NCBI GenBank assembly: GCA_025345505.1
Contig: JANVCC010000076.1
Location: 6,869,577 to 6,933,576, forward strand
Direction of reading: 5' to 3'
Length of the DNA: 64,000 nt
Origin: Todiramphus chloris collaris
Lineage: Eukaryota > Chordata > Aves > Coraciiformes > Alcedinidae
Made by a program: the position numbers and the translations under genes. Shown piece by piece: positions 34,525 to 46,400 of the stretch. Below the pieces are notes generated by a model. It searched no databases. It saw only the letters and a program-made list of their open reading frames with translations, and was not told where the DNA came from. Numbering within the stretch: the first letter of the stretch is position 1; each line of letters starts with the position of its first letter.

Positions 34525-36552
34525 GGTTGGGAGTGCTGTGTTTGTTGTTCTTTTCTCTTTAATGAATAGCCTTAAAACCTGGTGGAACTAAAAGCATATG
34601 GTTATACCATGTGTGGAGTAGAGAGGAATACAGGAGGAAAACATTGCTGAAAGCTCAGAAGTTTTAGTGGAAGTTAAATGACAAGACTTCATGTAATTTC
34701 TTTATACGGTTTTGGTCTGTATCATGAGTGTCAATTCAACGTGTGCATTTTAAACCATCAGGTTTTGCAGGGTTATGTCCTATAATTCCCTGTGGATTAA
34801 TAACAGAGAGTTTATATGTCATCATAAACCAGAATTAAAGAAATAACAAAAAGCAGTTTAAAATCTAGAAGGCAAATGTAAGAGTAGCATAAATAGCACC
34901 TTTTAGTTTTGATTTTATAAAACTAAATCATATTCCATGTGATAGCAGTTACTTTTCAAAGAATATTGCTCAAACTACCAGATAAAGTGAAAATCTATAA
35001 AACCTCTGTAGACTTGCTCTTTTTCTTATTTTTTTAAATGGTATTTTTCAAGGGGACTCTCCTAATGCTTCAAGCCCTGTAATGATTTTTTTCACACACC
35101 TCAGCAAATTAGTCTGTTCTTTTGATAAGTAATCAATGTTTCTTGTGTCTACTGTACAAACAGGAAAAAAAAATCTAGTTTGATTACTGGGAAGGTGTTG
35201 CTTTGTGTTTTTTATTTATTTTCATTCTAGACTTAAAAAAAAAAAAACCAAAAACCCATGACAGCAGCATCCCCTTAAGCTTATGAAATCATGGAATTTT
35301 TTTCATAACATCTGCTAAAATATCTAGTAAATTGTCAGTACTCTTTGGGCTATTTAATGTTGTTCTTTCTGCAGCAGCTTTACAGATGTGTAAAACTTTA
35401 ACTTCTTTATTAGAATATGCTGTTAGATAGATCAACTGACCTGGTTGTGTCAAATTAAATATCTTTGATCATACCCATCTATGAATTAGGAATATCTTGA
35501 ACACTGAACAGAGATCTCTGTGAACTCACTGAACATTTTCTGCAGTGGTATATGTAAATTATTGGCATTGTGCGTGCAATGTATTCCTATTGACAAGTTC
35601 AGCATGCTCTTAGAAAATTAAAGTTTTAGAGATGATAGAAAAAGTGAAGTTAATAAAGTAAAAAGTCAAATGTGGTATGCTGGTCTTCATGCAAACTGTA
35701 TAATTATGTGAACTTCCTTTAAATAAGTAAATAGATAAATTTTAAAGGGTTGTTTTTTTTTCTTTCCATTTTCCTCTGCCTTTTACTATCCACTCTTTTA
35801 ATCTCATTAGACTCTGATGTGCTTCTTCAACATAATCTTTTTTTTTTTTTTTTTTCTCCATGGTGCTTGCAATCATGGCCTCTGCCTTTGGGCAGAACTG
35901 CAAAGCAAAGCTGGGTGGGCCTCGGTGTTTATGGAACTGAATAAAGTGTTACAACCCAAAGGGTATTTGCTTTTTCAGATGTCATGTACCTCCTGAGCTT
36001 TATCTACCCTGTTTCCATTTCAGTTATTGGTTCTATGGTACTCATGAGTTCACCAAAATAAATGGAGAAAGAGACCAATGTAATCAGGAAACAAGTAAAT
36101 AGTCTGAATTCTACAATATGTTAATGTAGCTTTTTTGTTCTTTGTTTTCAATTGTACCATTAATGAGGCCTGCTATTCCCACCTGGCAACTACTTGATAT
36201 AAATAGAAAGAATTTTAATTACTCCAAGAAAGATAATTGATTAGAGCTACTTTTTCTTTAATTGCATGTTCATTCAGTTAGAATCTAATACAAATGATTA
36301 TTTTTTTAATTACTAAATCTTTAACAGGTTTTAGAGGAAGACAACCAGAAAACTAGAAAACAATATTTGTTTTCCACGTATATAACCTACATGCTCTTTG
36401 TGATCAATCCTTTAGCTGTATTTTGGAGTTCTGAATACATTTCTGTTAGTTAAAATGCATTTACTGGTTCACCATAATTAATTTCTACTTCTTTAGAGGC
36501 AACTTGAACTGGAATTTTGGCTTCAATGGAACAAATTGCAAAATTTTACAAT

Positions 36553-37567
36553 ACTCAGAGGGTTGTGAGCAGTGGTAGAGAGTCCAGCTGGTGACCTGTA
36601 AGTAGTGGTGTTCCCTAGGGGTCAGTTCTGAGTCCAGTCTTATTCGGTATCTTCATCAGTGACCTGGATGAAGGGATAGAGTGTACCCTCCATAAGTTTG
36701 CTGATTATACTAAACTGGGAGGAGTGGCTGATACACTGGAAGGCTGTGCTGCCATGCAGTGAGATCTGGACAGACTAGAAAGCTGGGCAAAGGCAAACTT
36801 AATGAAGTTCAACAAGGATAAGTGTAGAGCCCTACACCTGGGGAGGAACACCACCATGTATGGGTACAGGTTAGGGGTAGACCCACTGGAAAGCAGCCCC
36901 ATGGAGAGGGACCTTGGCGTCCTGGTGGACAGCAAGTTATCCATGGAGCAGCAATGTGCCCTTGTGGCCAGGAGGGCCAATGGTATCCTGGGGTGCATAA
37001 AGAAGAGTGTGGCCAGCAGGTCGAGGGAAGTTCTCATCCCCCTCTACTCTGCCCTAGTGTGACCACATCTGGAGTATTGTGTTCAGTTCTGGTCTCCCCA
37101 GTTCAAGAGGGATAGAGAAATACTAGAGAGAGTCCAATGGAGAGCTACAAAGATGATGAAGGGACTGGAACTTCTCTGTTATGAGGAAAGGTTGAGAGCC
37201 CTGGTGCTGTTTAGCCTGGAAAAGAGAAGCCTGAGGGGGGATCTTATTAATGTTTACAAATATCTGAAGGGTGTGTGTCAAGTAGGAGTCAGTCTCTTTT
37301 GAGTTCTGCCCTGTGATAGGATGAGAGGTAATGGTAGTGAGATGAAACACAGGAAGTTCCACCTCAACATGAGGAAAAACTTCTTCACTGTGAGAATGAC
37401 AGAGCACTGGAACTGCCCAGAGAGGTTGTGGAGTCTCCTTCTCTGCAGACTTTCAAGGCCTGCCTGAATCTGTTCCTGTGTGGCATGCCCTAGGTGTTCC
37501 TCCATTGTCAGGGAGGTTGAACTTGATGTCTGGAGGTCCGTTTCAATCCCTACCATTCTATGATTCT
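36553..37567 (+). mobile_element. CR1 LINE, RT C-terminal half and 3' end
   Basis: About 1.0 kb of plus-strand CR1. In one frame it gives [10 protein letters not shown], then motif C as F-A-D-Y (36697-36708; relatives have F-A-D-D, so GAT became TAT), then D-L-D-R-L-E-S-W, M-K-F-N-K-D-K-C-R, D-L-G-V-L-V-D-S-K-L, Q-C-A-L-V-A-R-R-A-N-G-I-L-G-C-I-K and [14 protein letters not shown]. In-frame TGA stops are at about 36760, at 37060-37062 and at 37300-37302; the first two replace Arg codons of relatives. A 4-bp deletion at about 37411 shifts the final block. The 3' end is 'ccattctatgattctt'. The copy is dead but well preserved. Confidence 0.96.
36697..37302 (+). pseudogene. CR1 ORF2 reverse transcriptase remnant
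   Basis: This is the longest readable coding stretch of the plus-strand CR1 at 36.5-37.6 kb. It holds RT motif C (as F-A-D-Y) and the conserved C-terminal blocks in one frame, with TGA codons at about 36760, 37060 and 37300. The loss of the second motif C Asp would abolish polymerase activity even without the stops. The open part 36802-37062 (86 residues) is the thumb-proximal region with D-L-G-V-L-V. Confidence 0.85.
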
Positions 37568-37569
37568 TC

Positions 37570-40500
37570 CTGTTCTGGTACTTCCATATGCTACAGTATT
37601 GCAATTAGAGAGCAGAACTGTTCCTCCTACTTAAGAACTAGAAAACATGCTAAGAAAACAGGCTAAAAATAAAAGACATACACCCAAACTCCTTTTTGAT
37701 TAACTTGAAAATGGACCTATACTCTTCAAAATATATGTAAACACATAAAGAACTCCCACTCACTTCCCCCATCTCCTGTCCATTAAATCTTCAACATGCA
37801 TAAAGTGCCAAATGCTGCAAAAGCAAATGAGTTTTTACCTCCATAGCAATGACCACAGAAGGCTTGTAATGGTTTGTATCTGCTCTGGTATCCATTACTA
37901 TCTGGTGTCCAATTGAAGAACTGCAATACATGTGTTTGTGTATATATGTGTGTATACACACATTTACATGCACATATATATTTGTACGTGTCACCGTTAT
38001 GCACATTTTTAATGCATTGCCATCTGGTGTCTCCTGCTAAAATTATATCATAGTGAGTGAGATTTAAAGTTGTCTCAAGGGAACTTGCAGTGGTAGGATT
38101 CTGAGATGTTCAGAACACTTGTTTAACTACAAATTAAAAAAAAAAAAAAAAGTGTGTCATAAACTTTTGTTAAACATCATATTTTATTAATAAACTATAG
38201 TGAACATTGACCCAGAGCCACAAAGAATGGTTATATTGTGGAGGTATTGAACCAGAATTGAAGAGTTTGGGGCTTTGATTTTCCATTTCTTAACATAGCT
38301 TTTGCTCCTTTTGTACCAGAGTCGGTAGCTGTTATCTTCCATATAGACATTGCCTAAGAATGCAATTAGTTATTTTCTAATTTATGTTCTAGTTCTGAAA
38401 AAAATTATTTCTGATGCAGCTAACTCCCAGGTTTAATGATTTAAGTTCATTGTAAATATGATTCATGAAATTCAGGAACTTGTATATCATATTTATAGAC
38501 ATCTATCTGTTCATGTGAAGTTTTTCTTCTGACTTCCTAATTATGTATGAGAAGCTTTATTTATCTGATGGTACTTGAGACTAGAGGAAAAAAAAGAAAC
38601 TGTGATTTTTCTCAAGGGAAAAAATCAGTCATATGACTTTTCAACAGTTCTCTTGTCAATTGGGTCAAAAACTTCTTACCAGAGTTGTTAGTTGTGAACA
38701 AAACTGAAAGAAGCAGCTAACTGTATGGACTATTGTTTTGACAGATAGGTACAAACATGAAAATATATAGGAGAAGGGGATCCACTGTGCATCACTATCA
38801 ACTCTAGCAATAACTCTGTAGTTCTTATCGAATAATGTAGAAATCAAGGTTGGTTTTGAGAGTGAAGGAAATTGAGTCTGTCCTCAAAAAATGAATTTGC
38901 AAGTAAATACCATTGGCAATTCATATTGCAGTCACGTAAACTCCAAATTAGTTTATCTTGATTTCATATTTTTAAGATGCATATCAAAGACATTAATAAT
39001 GATTAATTTATTTATTGCAGCATCTTGCTGACTAGGATAAGGTTTTGTAAAACTGACACTAGTATTGTGCATCTGTCTTGCTATTTATGGGGACCTAGAT
39101 GCAGAATAATTTATAGGATGACTGCTATGGCTCTAAAAATGCAGACTTTGTGAGCTTGGCTGTTTCTGTGCCTGATTGCAAATTCACTGGCACATGCCAA
39201 CAGACTTAGTGAATGCCAGATGAGTTTCTGTTTCTTCGTTTTGTAAGCTTGTGTTGTTACATATTGATGTATTTTCATTCCTGAATATAGACTAACTACT
39301 CAAAAGTGATGGGCTTAACTTATATACTTTAGGTGTCTTTTCAAGAGTCATATATAAGAAAAAAAAGTTATGCACAAATCAAGAATTCTCTTTATTCACG
39401 TGTCTCACCATTGGATTTTAAATTACGCTTTAACCTTTTGAAGTTATCTAACCCACTCAATAGGACCATTCGATAGAAAGTTAGGCATACGTATACCACT
39501 GCAAGACCGATATGTGAAATGCAAATGTACACAGTGTCTTACATAAGAATGGAATAAATATCTATTCTAAATGATAGTGAAAGTTTAACTAGTTTCCAAA
39601 TGCTCCACTTTGTAGAGGAAGAGATATTGTGGTTTTTCAACATTAATATCCAGAAAACAGCTGACTTATTTGAATTTTCAGAGTTTGTGCAAATACTAAG
39701 GATTTAAACACTCCGTTAACACATTTCTAATAGAAGTTAGCCTTGCAGATGTGATTTTTCTAAAATAAGTAAATTTAAAGAACAAAATATTTCCCCCTCT
39801 CATCTTTCAAAAAGAAATTCTATAAGGATTTGACATAGAAACTGACAAAGCTTACTCCTGAATGAAAGAATAATTCAAGAAAATCTAGCAAAGGAATGAT
39901 CACTAAGTAGATGGAATTGGAATTAGTTCTGTTGGGCATCAGGAAATATATGATGTGTATTGTGGAATATTTCTATAATTGTGATTTGGTGCCAAGGAAG
40001 TTGTGCAATATGTCAAAGTAAATGCCTGTTCATTTATATAGAGGAATAATTAGACATGTGCTCTTGAGAATTCTGAAAGCTGGAGAGCTGGGATGGATTG
40101 TTTGTTCATTTGCTTCTTGATACAGGATTCAGAATTTGCCAAATGTGTTGTTGAATTATGGGTTTACTTGTTTTCTTCAGCTTTAACTAAGAAGCCTAAG
40201 AATACTAGGCCCAAGCTTACAGAAGATAATGCATGCTTCATTAAATAATTAACATTATTTTTTAATGGGAGAAGTTATATATTTGCATAAGCAATTTTAA
40301 GGACGCCTTCTGCTAGCTAGAGGTTTTAAATCTGCAGTCTAAATTCTTCAAGAAAAACAATTTCCTGAAAGACAGTAGAAGAGACTGCTAGTGTCCTTGA
40401 GTATATCCTTCCTGTATTAGGTGAGTAATCCATTGACATTGCTCCCATGAACTATCTGACATCAGATATGGGAAATCACCAAAGACACTGAAATTTGTTT

Positions 40501-41320
40501 TGAGTTATTATTACCCTACTGAATGAAACATGGAGGTAATCCATGTCTTAAGAGGTGTCTCAAAGCATTGCTGTTCATGCAGATCCTCTAGAGTTTAGCT
40601 AGCCTCACTGCTTTAGGGGAGGTTTTTATAGATAATCTAGCAGTATAATTTTTTTTTTTTTTTTCCCAATGGAACTTTTTAATAAGGTGAAATGAAGGAA
40701 TTACCTGACCCACATCAGAATCAGCTGCTCAGTATGCACTGTGCACTTGCTCAACTGCACAAGCTTCAAGTGAAAAATAAGAAATGCAAAGGTTCTTTTC
40801 ATTCATTTCCTTCACCCATTAGATGGCCTTTATGATAATTCTCACTTCAAGGAGTGAGCTGTAGCCCACAACTTACATTTCAGTAATAATGTTCTGTAAT
40901 GGGTCAGGGAGGGGGAAATGTCATAAGGAGAGATGAGAGAGACATGGTGGAGAGTTCTCTACATATCTCAAGAAAGGCCTGACAACAAATAGCTTATTAA
41001 CTCTTTTAATAAAACAGAATAAGAAGAATATGGAGAGTAAATCTTGCATCCCTTCAGATGCTGAGCACTCCACATTTGTGCAGCATCAGACAAAACCTGG
41101 ATGGATTTTATCACAGTGTGCTGCAAAAAGGGCATACTATTCATAGAGAGAAGTCCTCCATTGTGGTCACTCAAGCTATTATATAACTGCCTTACAAGAA
41201 AACAACTATATTCATAAAGGATGTTCTCATGAGAACATCTTGCAGCCTTTTAAAATAAACGTAAGGCAACACAGGTGGCATAGTATTTGGTACCAAATGG
41301 GAGCTGTCTGCAGACTTCTG
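37570..41320. other. AT-rich non-coding DNA, no gene recognised
   Basis: No coding homology and no confident interspersed repeat. It contains an alternating purine-pyrimidine tract with an 18-bp perfect palindrome (37946-37963), an A16 run at about 38137-38152 and a T15 run near 40651-40665. Open frames are short and featureless. Confidence 0.55.
37930..37990. repeat. Alternating TG/TA/CA tract with palindrome
   Basis: A mostly alternating purine-pyrimidine stretch. Bases 37946-37963 form a perfect 18-bp palindrome centred on GTATAC. Such tracts have Z-DNA or cruciform potential in principle and are common microsatellite-like sequence in vertebrates. Confidence 0.85.
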
Positions 41321-41325
41321 TTACA

Positions 41326-41872
41326 ACAGCCAGCAGGCAGAGAGAGGTTTTCCTCTCCCCCTACTCTACACTGGTGAGGCCACATCCGGAGTATTGTGTC
41401 CAGTTCTGAGCTCCCCAGTTCAAGAGAGACAAGGAACTACTGGAGGCAGTCCAGTGCAGGCTACAAAGATGAGGAGGGGACTGGAGAATCTCTTGAGGAG
41501 GAAAGGCTGAGAGCCCTGGGGACATTTAGCCTTGAGAAATGAAGACTCAATGCTGATCAATATCTAAAGGGCAGGGGTCAAGAGCATGGGGCCAGACTCT
41601 TCTCAGTGGTGCCCCATGACAGGACAAAGGGGCAAGAGGTACAAACTGGGAACCAGGAGGTTCCATCTGAATATGAGGAAAAACTTAATTTCTGTGAGGG
41701 TGCCAGAGCCTGGACCAGGCTGCCCAGAGGAGTTTTGGAGTCTCCTTCTCTGGAGAGATTCCAAGCCCACCTGGACAGTGTGATCCTGGGCAATGTGCTC
41801 TGGGTGACCCTTTGGCAGGTTGGTTGGACAAGATGATCTCCAGACATTCCTTCCAACTCCTACCATTCTGTT
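41326..41872 (+). mobile_element. CR1 LINE, 3' fragment
   Basis: Plus-strand CR1 begins at 'agccagcaggcagagagagg' (the A-S-R-S-R-E block) and continues with 'ctctacactggtgaggccac' (L-V-R-P), 'ggagtattgtgtccagttct' (E-Y-C-V-Q-F), 'tactggaggcagtccagtgc', 'caagagcatggggccagact' and 'cagtggtgccccatgacagg', then 'atatgaggaaaaacttaatt' and 'gagcctggaccaggctgccc'. The 3'UTR 'ggttggacaagatgatctcc' and 'ccttccaactcctaccattc' ends at about 41872. The frame is broken several times. It belongs to the same subfamily as the outer element of the nested pair at 12843-14110. Confidence 0.95.
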
Positions 41873-41874
41873 TG

Positions 41875-42632
41875 AGCTGATGGAGGTTTTTCTGCATCCA
41901 AAGGGTTTGTGTAGCACAGCACAGCCCTGAAAGCCAAACTGTGTGTGCAACTCAGCCCTGCACCTGCTCAGAATAATAATTATGTGGATCGCTACCTCCT
42001 AAACATACAACAATCTTCAGTCAGGATCTATACAAGTATCCCATTATCATTATTAAAGGCATTAAAACATGGACAGAATTGTAAAATTATTCAAAGACCA
42101 CATATTTTCACTTTTCTGGATAACTTTACTGTGTGCTATGAAAATCTGTAATGTTCATAGCATTCACCTCATTCTGAATTAACCGACAGTCCTCTAGAGA
42201 GCTAGATGGAGAAGAATGCTGGAGAACCATTGTGATAACTGAATGTGTTCTTGGGAGTGCTCAGGGTTGAAAGAATAAAAGAAAAGCTTACCTTTCTGAG
42301 AACAATTATTTCTACTTCAAAAGTCAATCTGTAAAAGGTAGCAGAAAAGAGATCTTCTCGGTCCCTATTATATTTGTGACTTTGGACTTTGTAATGCTTT
42401 GTTAACAGGTTGTCCTATTAAATATTTTCCTAGTTTGTCTAATGTGCTTTTTTAGCAAGCTCTTCATCATAAAAATCTGTAAGCCAAAAGGTCCATTTCT
42501 GAGATGGGTATGGGAGGAACAAGACTGAGATGCAGGTCTTTTTTTCTGTTTGCATCATTCAGAGTTTTCCTTTTTTTCTGTCACTGCTACTGGATTGAGA
42601 GATGGATGCAATTGCTGACTGTTAGCAAGAAT
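41875..42632. other. Non-coding DNA, nothing recognised
   Basis: AT-rich unique-looking sequence between a CR1 and an LTR. No coding homology or repeat structure. Confidence 0.55.
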
Positions 42633-42637
42633 ATGGG

Positions 42638-43428
42638 TATCACGGTTTAGGATCAGGGCGGCCCCTTAGACATATAACAGGTGCTTTCTCTTAACTCCCC
42701 TCCCTCCCCAGAGGGGAAAAGAAAAGGAATAAGGGAGAGAGACCTAGCCATTAGAAAAGGAAACTAGAACAGCTTTAATGAAAAAAAAAAAAAAAAAGGA
42801 ATATATACAAATATATACAAAGCCAGTATCAAATCCAACCTCCCTGATGGTAATTACATCACTATCACCACTGATGCTGTAGAGCAGGCATCGAGGGAGT
42901 TCCAGACTGAGCCCCGCAGCAGACGGGAGCTGTATTCAGGAGCTGTATTCGGGAGCTGTATTCAGGAGCTGGATTCTGGTACCGGAAGGCAAAACAGAAT
43001 CCACCTTTGATGCTCTGAGGAAGGAACCAAAAGAGGACCTGAGCCAAGCCAAGCAAAGCTGTCAAAGTGGTACAAGAGAGGAGAAGAGACAAAGACCCTT
43101 CAGATCCCTCAGCCTTGTACTGAATATGATGTATATGAGCTGGAATCCCTTGTTGGTCAATTTAGGGTCACCTGTCCTGTCCATTTCTCCCTGCAGGTGC
43201 AGCCTTTCACTTTCTGCACCCTGCAATGTGGTACACAAGATCCAGCAGTGGCCTTGGTCTGCATATCAATCCTTGGTAGTAACTTCAAACACGGGGTGTT
43301 ATCACTGCTAGAGCAGACACTGCCTGTGACAACAGGCTGCTAACTTCAGAAAGTGCAGTTAGTTAGAACTGAGCTGAGAAGAAAAATCACTGAATAGAAT
43401 GAATTCTGTTCTCACTCAAACCAGGACA
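42638..43428 (-). mobile_element. Solo ERVL-type LTR (791 bp) with 5-bp target duplication
   Basis: A complete LTR in minus orientation. Read on the minus strand it starts TGTCCTGG (plus-strand CCAGGACA at 43421-43428) and ends with CCGTGATA (plus-strand TATCACGG at 42638-42645), a mutated form of the TG...CA termini (the second copy keeps TGTCATGG). Near the 3' part there is a 'cattaaagctgtt' block that resembles a polyadenylation signal, and an A18 run in the plus strand (about 42780-42797). It is flanked by ATGGG (42633-42637) and ATAGG (43429-43433), a 5-bp duplication with one mismatch, the size expected for ERVL-type elements. No gag, pol or env adjoins it, so it is a solo LTR. Confidence 0.85.
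42926..42977. repeat. 13-bp tandem repeat, four copies, inside the LTR
   Basis: The unit GGAGCTGTATTC(A/G) occurs at 42926-42938, 42939-42951, 42952-42964 and 42965-42977, with the last copy diverged (GGAGCTGGATTCT). It lies in the middle of the solo LTR. The second copy of the family at 63727 is cut by the window end before this point, so whether the repeat is family-wide cannot be judged. Confidence 0.9.
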
Positions 43429-43433
43429 ATAGG

Positions 43434-46400
43434 CATCTAAGGAGAGCAGGCAATTGGAAAGAGCTTTTTCTGAGGTATAAACACAGATATGCACTGCTTT
43501 AGAACTTGTATTTATTTTTTTAAATCCTTTAATTAACAGAGATGCAGCCTATGCAAAGTGGTGCACTTTATTTTCTGTTTACTTCCTGACCTTTTGATGA
43601 ATCTGAATTGATTCCTGTTTGAACTGGTGTTTCTTTTAGTGATTAATATTTGAATAAAAAATGTTCAACTACAGAGAATCCAACATAACAGCAGCCATTT
43701 TTTCTAGTAGCTAATTTCCTCTTTGTTAATCAATGGATGTTGTGATTTGGTCTGTACTAATCAAGTTTTGGTGATAACCACTGGAAATCAAAGGTAACTT
43801 TTTCTTGATGGCTACCAGATCATAAAGCCCTCTCTCTTTTCATTTCCAGGTTTATGTTCTTTTTAGGCTCCTTACAGTAGCTGCTTGAACTTCTTTTATT
43901 GTTAGACTCTCTTTACATTATCAACATCCATTCTGACTTATGAACACTATTACAGTATTAGTCAACAAACGTCAAATGAAAGATTGCATGTTCTCCTTAA
44001 TCTTACTCAGTATTCTCCTTTTTGCTTATCCAATGATAACTTTTTTTTTATTATTTTATCTTTTTTTTAATTATTATTTTGGGCACAGCACTGAGAGTTC
44101 ACTCATCATTATCCATGAGTTCTTTTCAGAATCATTGTTTCTTACAGCAAATGTTATCAGGATAGGTTTTGTGATTATTACATTACTTTTTTTATTTCTG
44201 TTACTTGACCTTAAATATGTATGCATTATAACATCTATTTATTAGTCTATTTTTGTTGTGTTTAGCTTTCTGAGAGATTATTCTGCAGAATGGCTCTGGG
44301 AGCCGACATCCTCTAATTTAGGATATGACCCTTGCTAATCCTCTCAATAAGTAAGAAGTATTCTATATTTCTAAGACAGCATCCCAGAAACCTGCTCTTT
44401 TGTCTTCAGCCAAACCTGACACTTGGAGCTACTGTGACAACAGTGACAGAAGCCAGAGATTCTGTTAACCTATTTCTGACAATAACCCACCCCATATATT
44501 TAAAAATCTATCTGGCAGGTAGCATGGCAAATTAGAAACAGATTTGTAAGACTAAAATAGCGAGTGATAAGGACCCGTATCCACAATGCAAGTGTTTAGG
44601 TGAAATTTACTTGAGATTTGCTTTAACAATTTGCAGTAAATGAAGCTGATATTGTAGAGGCACAGTGTGACTCTGATAAAGACATGTTATTTAAGAAAAA
44701 ACTAAATAAATTCTTACACATTTCTAGTTCAGTATTTCCCAGATAATTACAGCCATTAAACATTTAACATTATAATATTATAAATCTTCCCTATACCTTT
44801 CAATAATATAAAAGCGAATGAATATATTCTAATAAATAGGGCATTTCAGAGCTTTTTTTTTTTATTGCCTTTAGGTGTGTAAGTGGACAGCTAAATTATT
44901 TTCTCCATATTTCTTGATGCTTTGACTGATTATGTTGGAAACATTTTGGTTCCTAGCTCAAGAACTATTCTAGCTGACCTGTTCCTTAATACATACATAA
45001 ATTGCAGAGGAAGCTATAACTGAGACAGCATTTCACAAAAGCAAAACACTTTTTATCTTTTACCATGTCAAATATTTACCTCCTTAATGTTATAGCTTCT
45101 GTCTTTCTGTATTCTGGTAAGTGTGGAACTATTGAGAAGAGAATTTTATAATCTTCTCCTTTTCCATTTTGACAGTCAGAATTCAGTTTTAATTTATTAT
45201 ATACCACAATCAGATGTGTAGCCAGAGATCTTTAATGCATGGATTCCCAGCTACTGACTTCATATGCAGCAAATTTTAGAATGACATCTAAAATTCTGGG
45301 ATTTCGAAAGTAGCTGATCTGTCCTTTCTTCTGGTTCTTAGAGACTGTACATTACATTAAGTATCTTGTCTGACTACTCAGAGCTCTTTGTTTGATGTGC
45401 TTGATTCCCATAGGCGGTGGAGCAAGCAATTGATCCATTGATTTCTCATTTTAATATTTTCACCAGTGTCCATCCCATTCAAGCCATGGAAATTCCAAAA
45501 ATGCAGTTTCTGTAATGAAACATGCTAATGGCTGGATAGCTTCTGAGCATTCTAGGGTCCCCGTCCTAATGTCACATTGACATCTGTTATGCTGCTGGAT
45601 ATTACTGACTTCCAAGCAATCTCCATGTCTAGTTGACCTTTTGAGTCTTTTCATTTTTCCTTGAATCCCACGTACTAAAGTTCCTCAAGCTACTCAGAGA
45701 TTTCAAGGACTGGAGTTGACCAATACTCATTGCTACAATCAATATATATGTTATCAGATTGGCCTCTCACTGGGAAATGGGAGGTTTAGATCTCCCACTC
45801 TCCTTTCCACTGACTGTCAGAGTTGCATCTGGGGTGATCTTCAATCCTGAGTCCTTGTTTGAGCTAGGAACAATCTTTTGGCACTGGATGAAGAGAGTTC
45901 ACATCTTACCAGAAGTCACCATGGGCTTCCTGTTGCCATAAGGGGTTACACTGTATGCATTTGGCAGGCACCAATATTTGCATGCAAGTACAGAAGTGGG
46001 AAGCATGCATTTTTTTCAGTCCAATTCTCTAAATATTTAAAGATTTTTATTTTTTTTTTCCTATTATTTTCTTCTCTGTAATGTAAGTGCCAAGAAGGTG
46101 CAATACAGATTAAAAATGGGAATATGGAAATGCATTTATTGTTCATAAAAGTTAAATATGGGAGTACCCAAGGGAGTGATCCATTTGCATCTTTTTTCAT
46201 CTTTGAGGGTGCAAATTCTCTAACAACTCCAGGTTGCTTTTATCTTATCTTTCAAGGAAAAACTACATCACCTTGCCTGTGCTTTTCTGCAGTCTCATGG
46301 TGTATGGCTGTTTATTCCCTTAATCTTTCCTTCAGAAATTCTTCTGACACACTAATTACTAGATTCACCTAAATCAAAATATGTGTCTAACTGCATCTGT

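Larger units (their letters stand above)
33400..36550. other. Non-coding DNA with extreme homopolymer runs
   Basis: No gene is recognised. The main features are the T21 run at 33870-33890 followed by ATT units to about 33905, and the G/T homopolymer complex at 34416-34524. A perfect YY1-type motif (GCCGCCATTTTGG) lies at 34156-34168. Open frames crossing the T-rich runs are F/L-rich artefacts. Confidence 0.55.
42633..43433. other. Target-site duplication flanking the solo LTR
   Basis: ATGGG at 42633-42637 and ATAGG at 43429-43433 flank the LTR exactly at its termini and differ at one base. This marks the integration site of the former provirus and shows that the LTR stands alone here. Confidence 0.7.
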
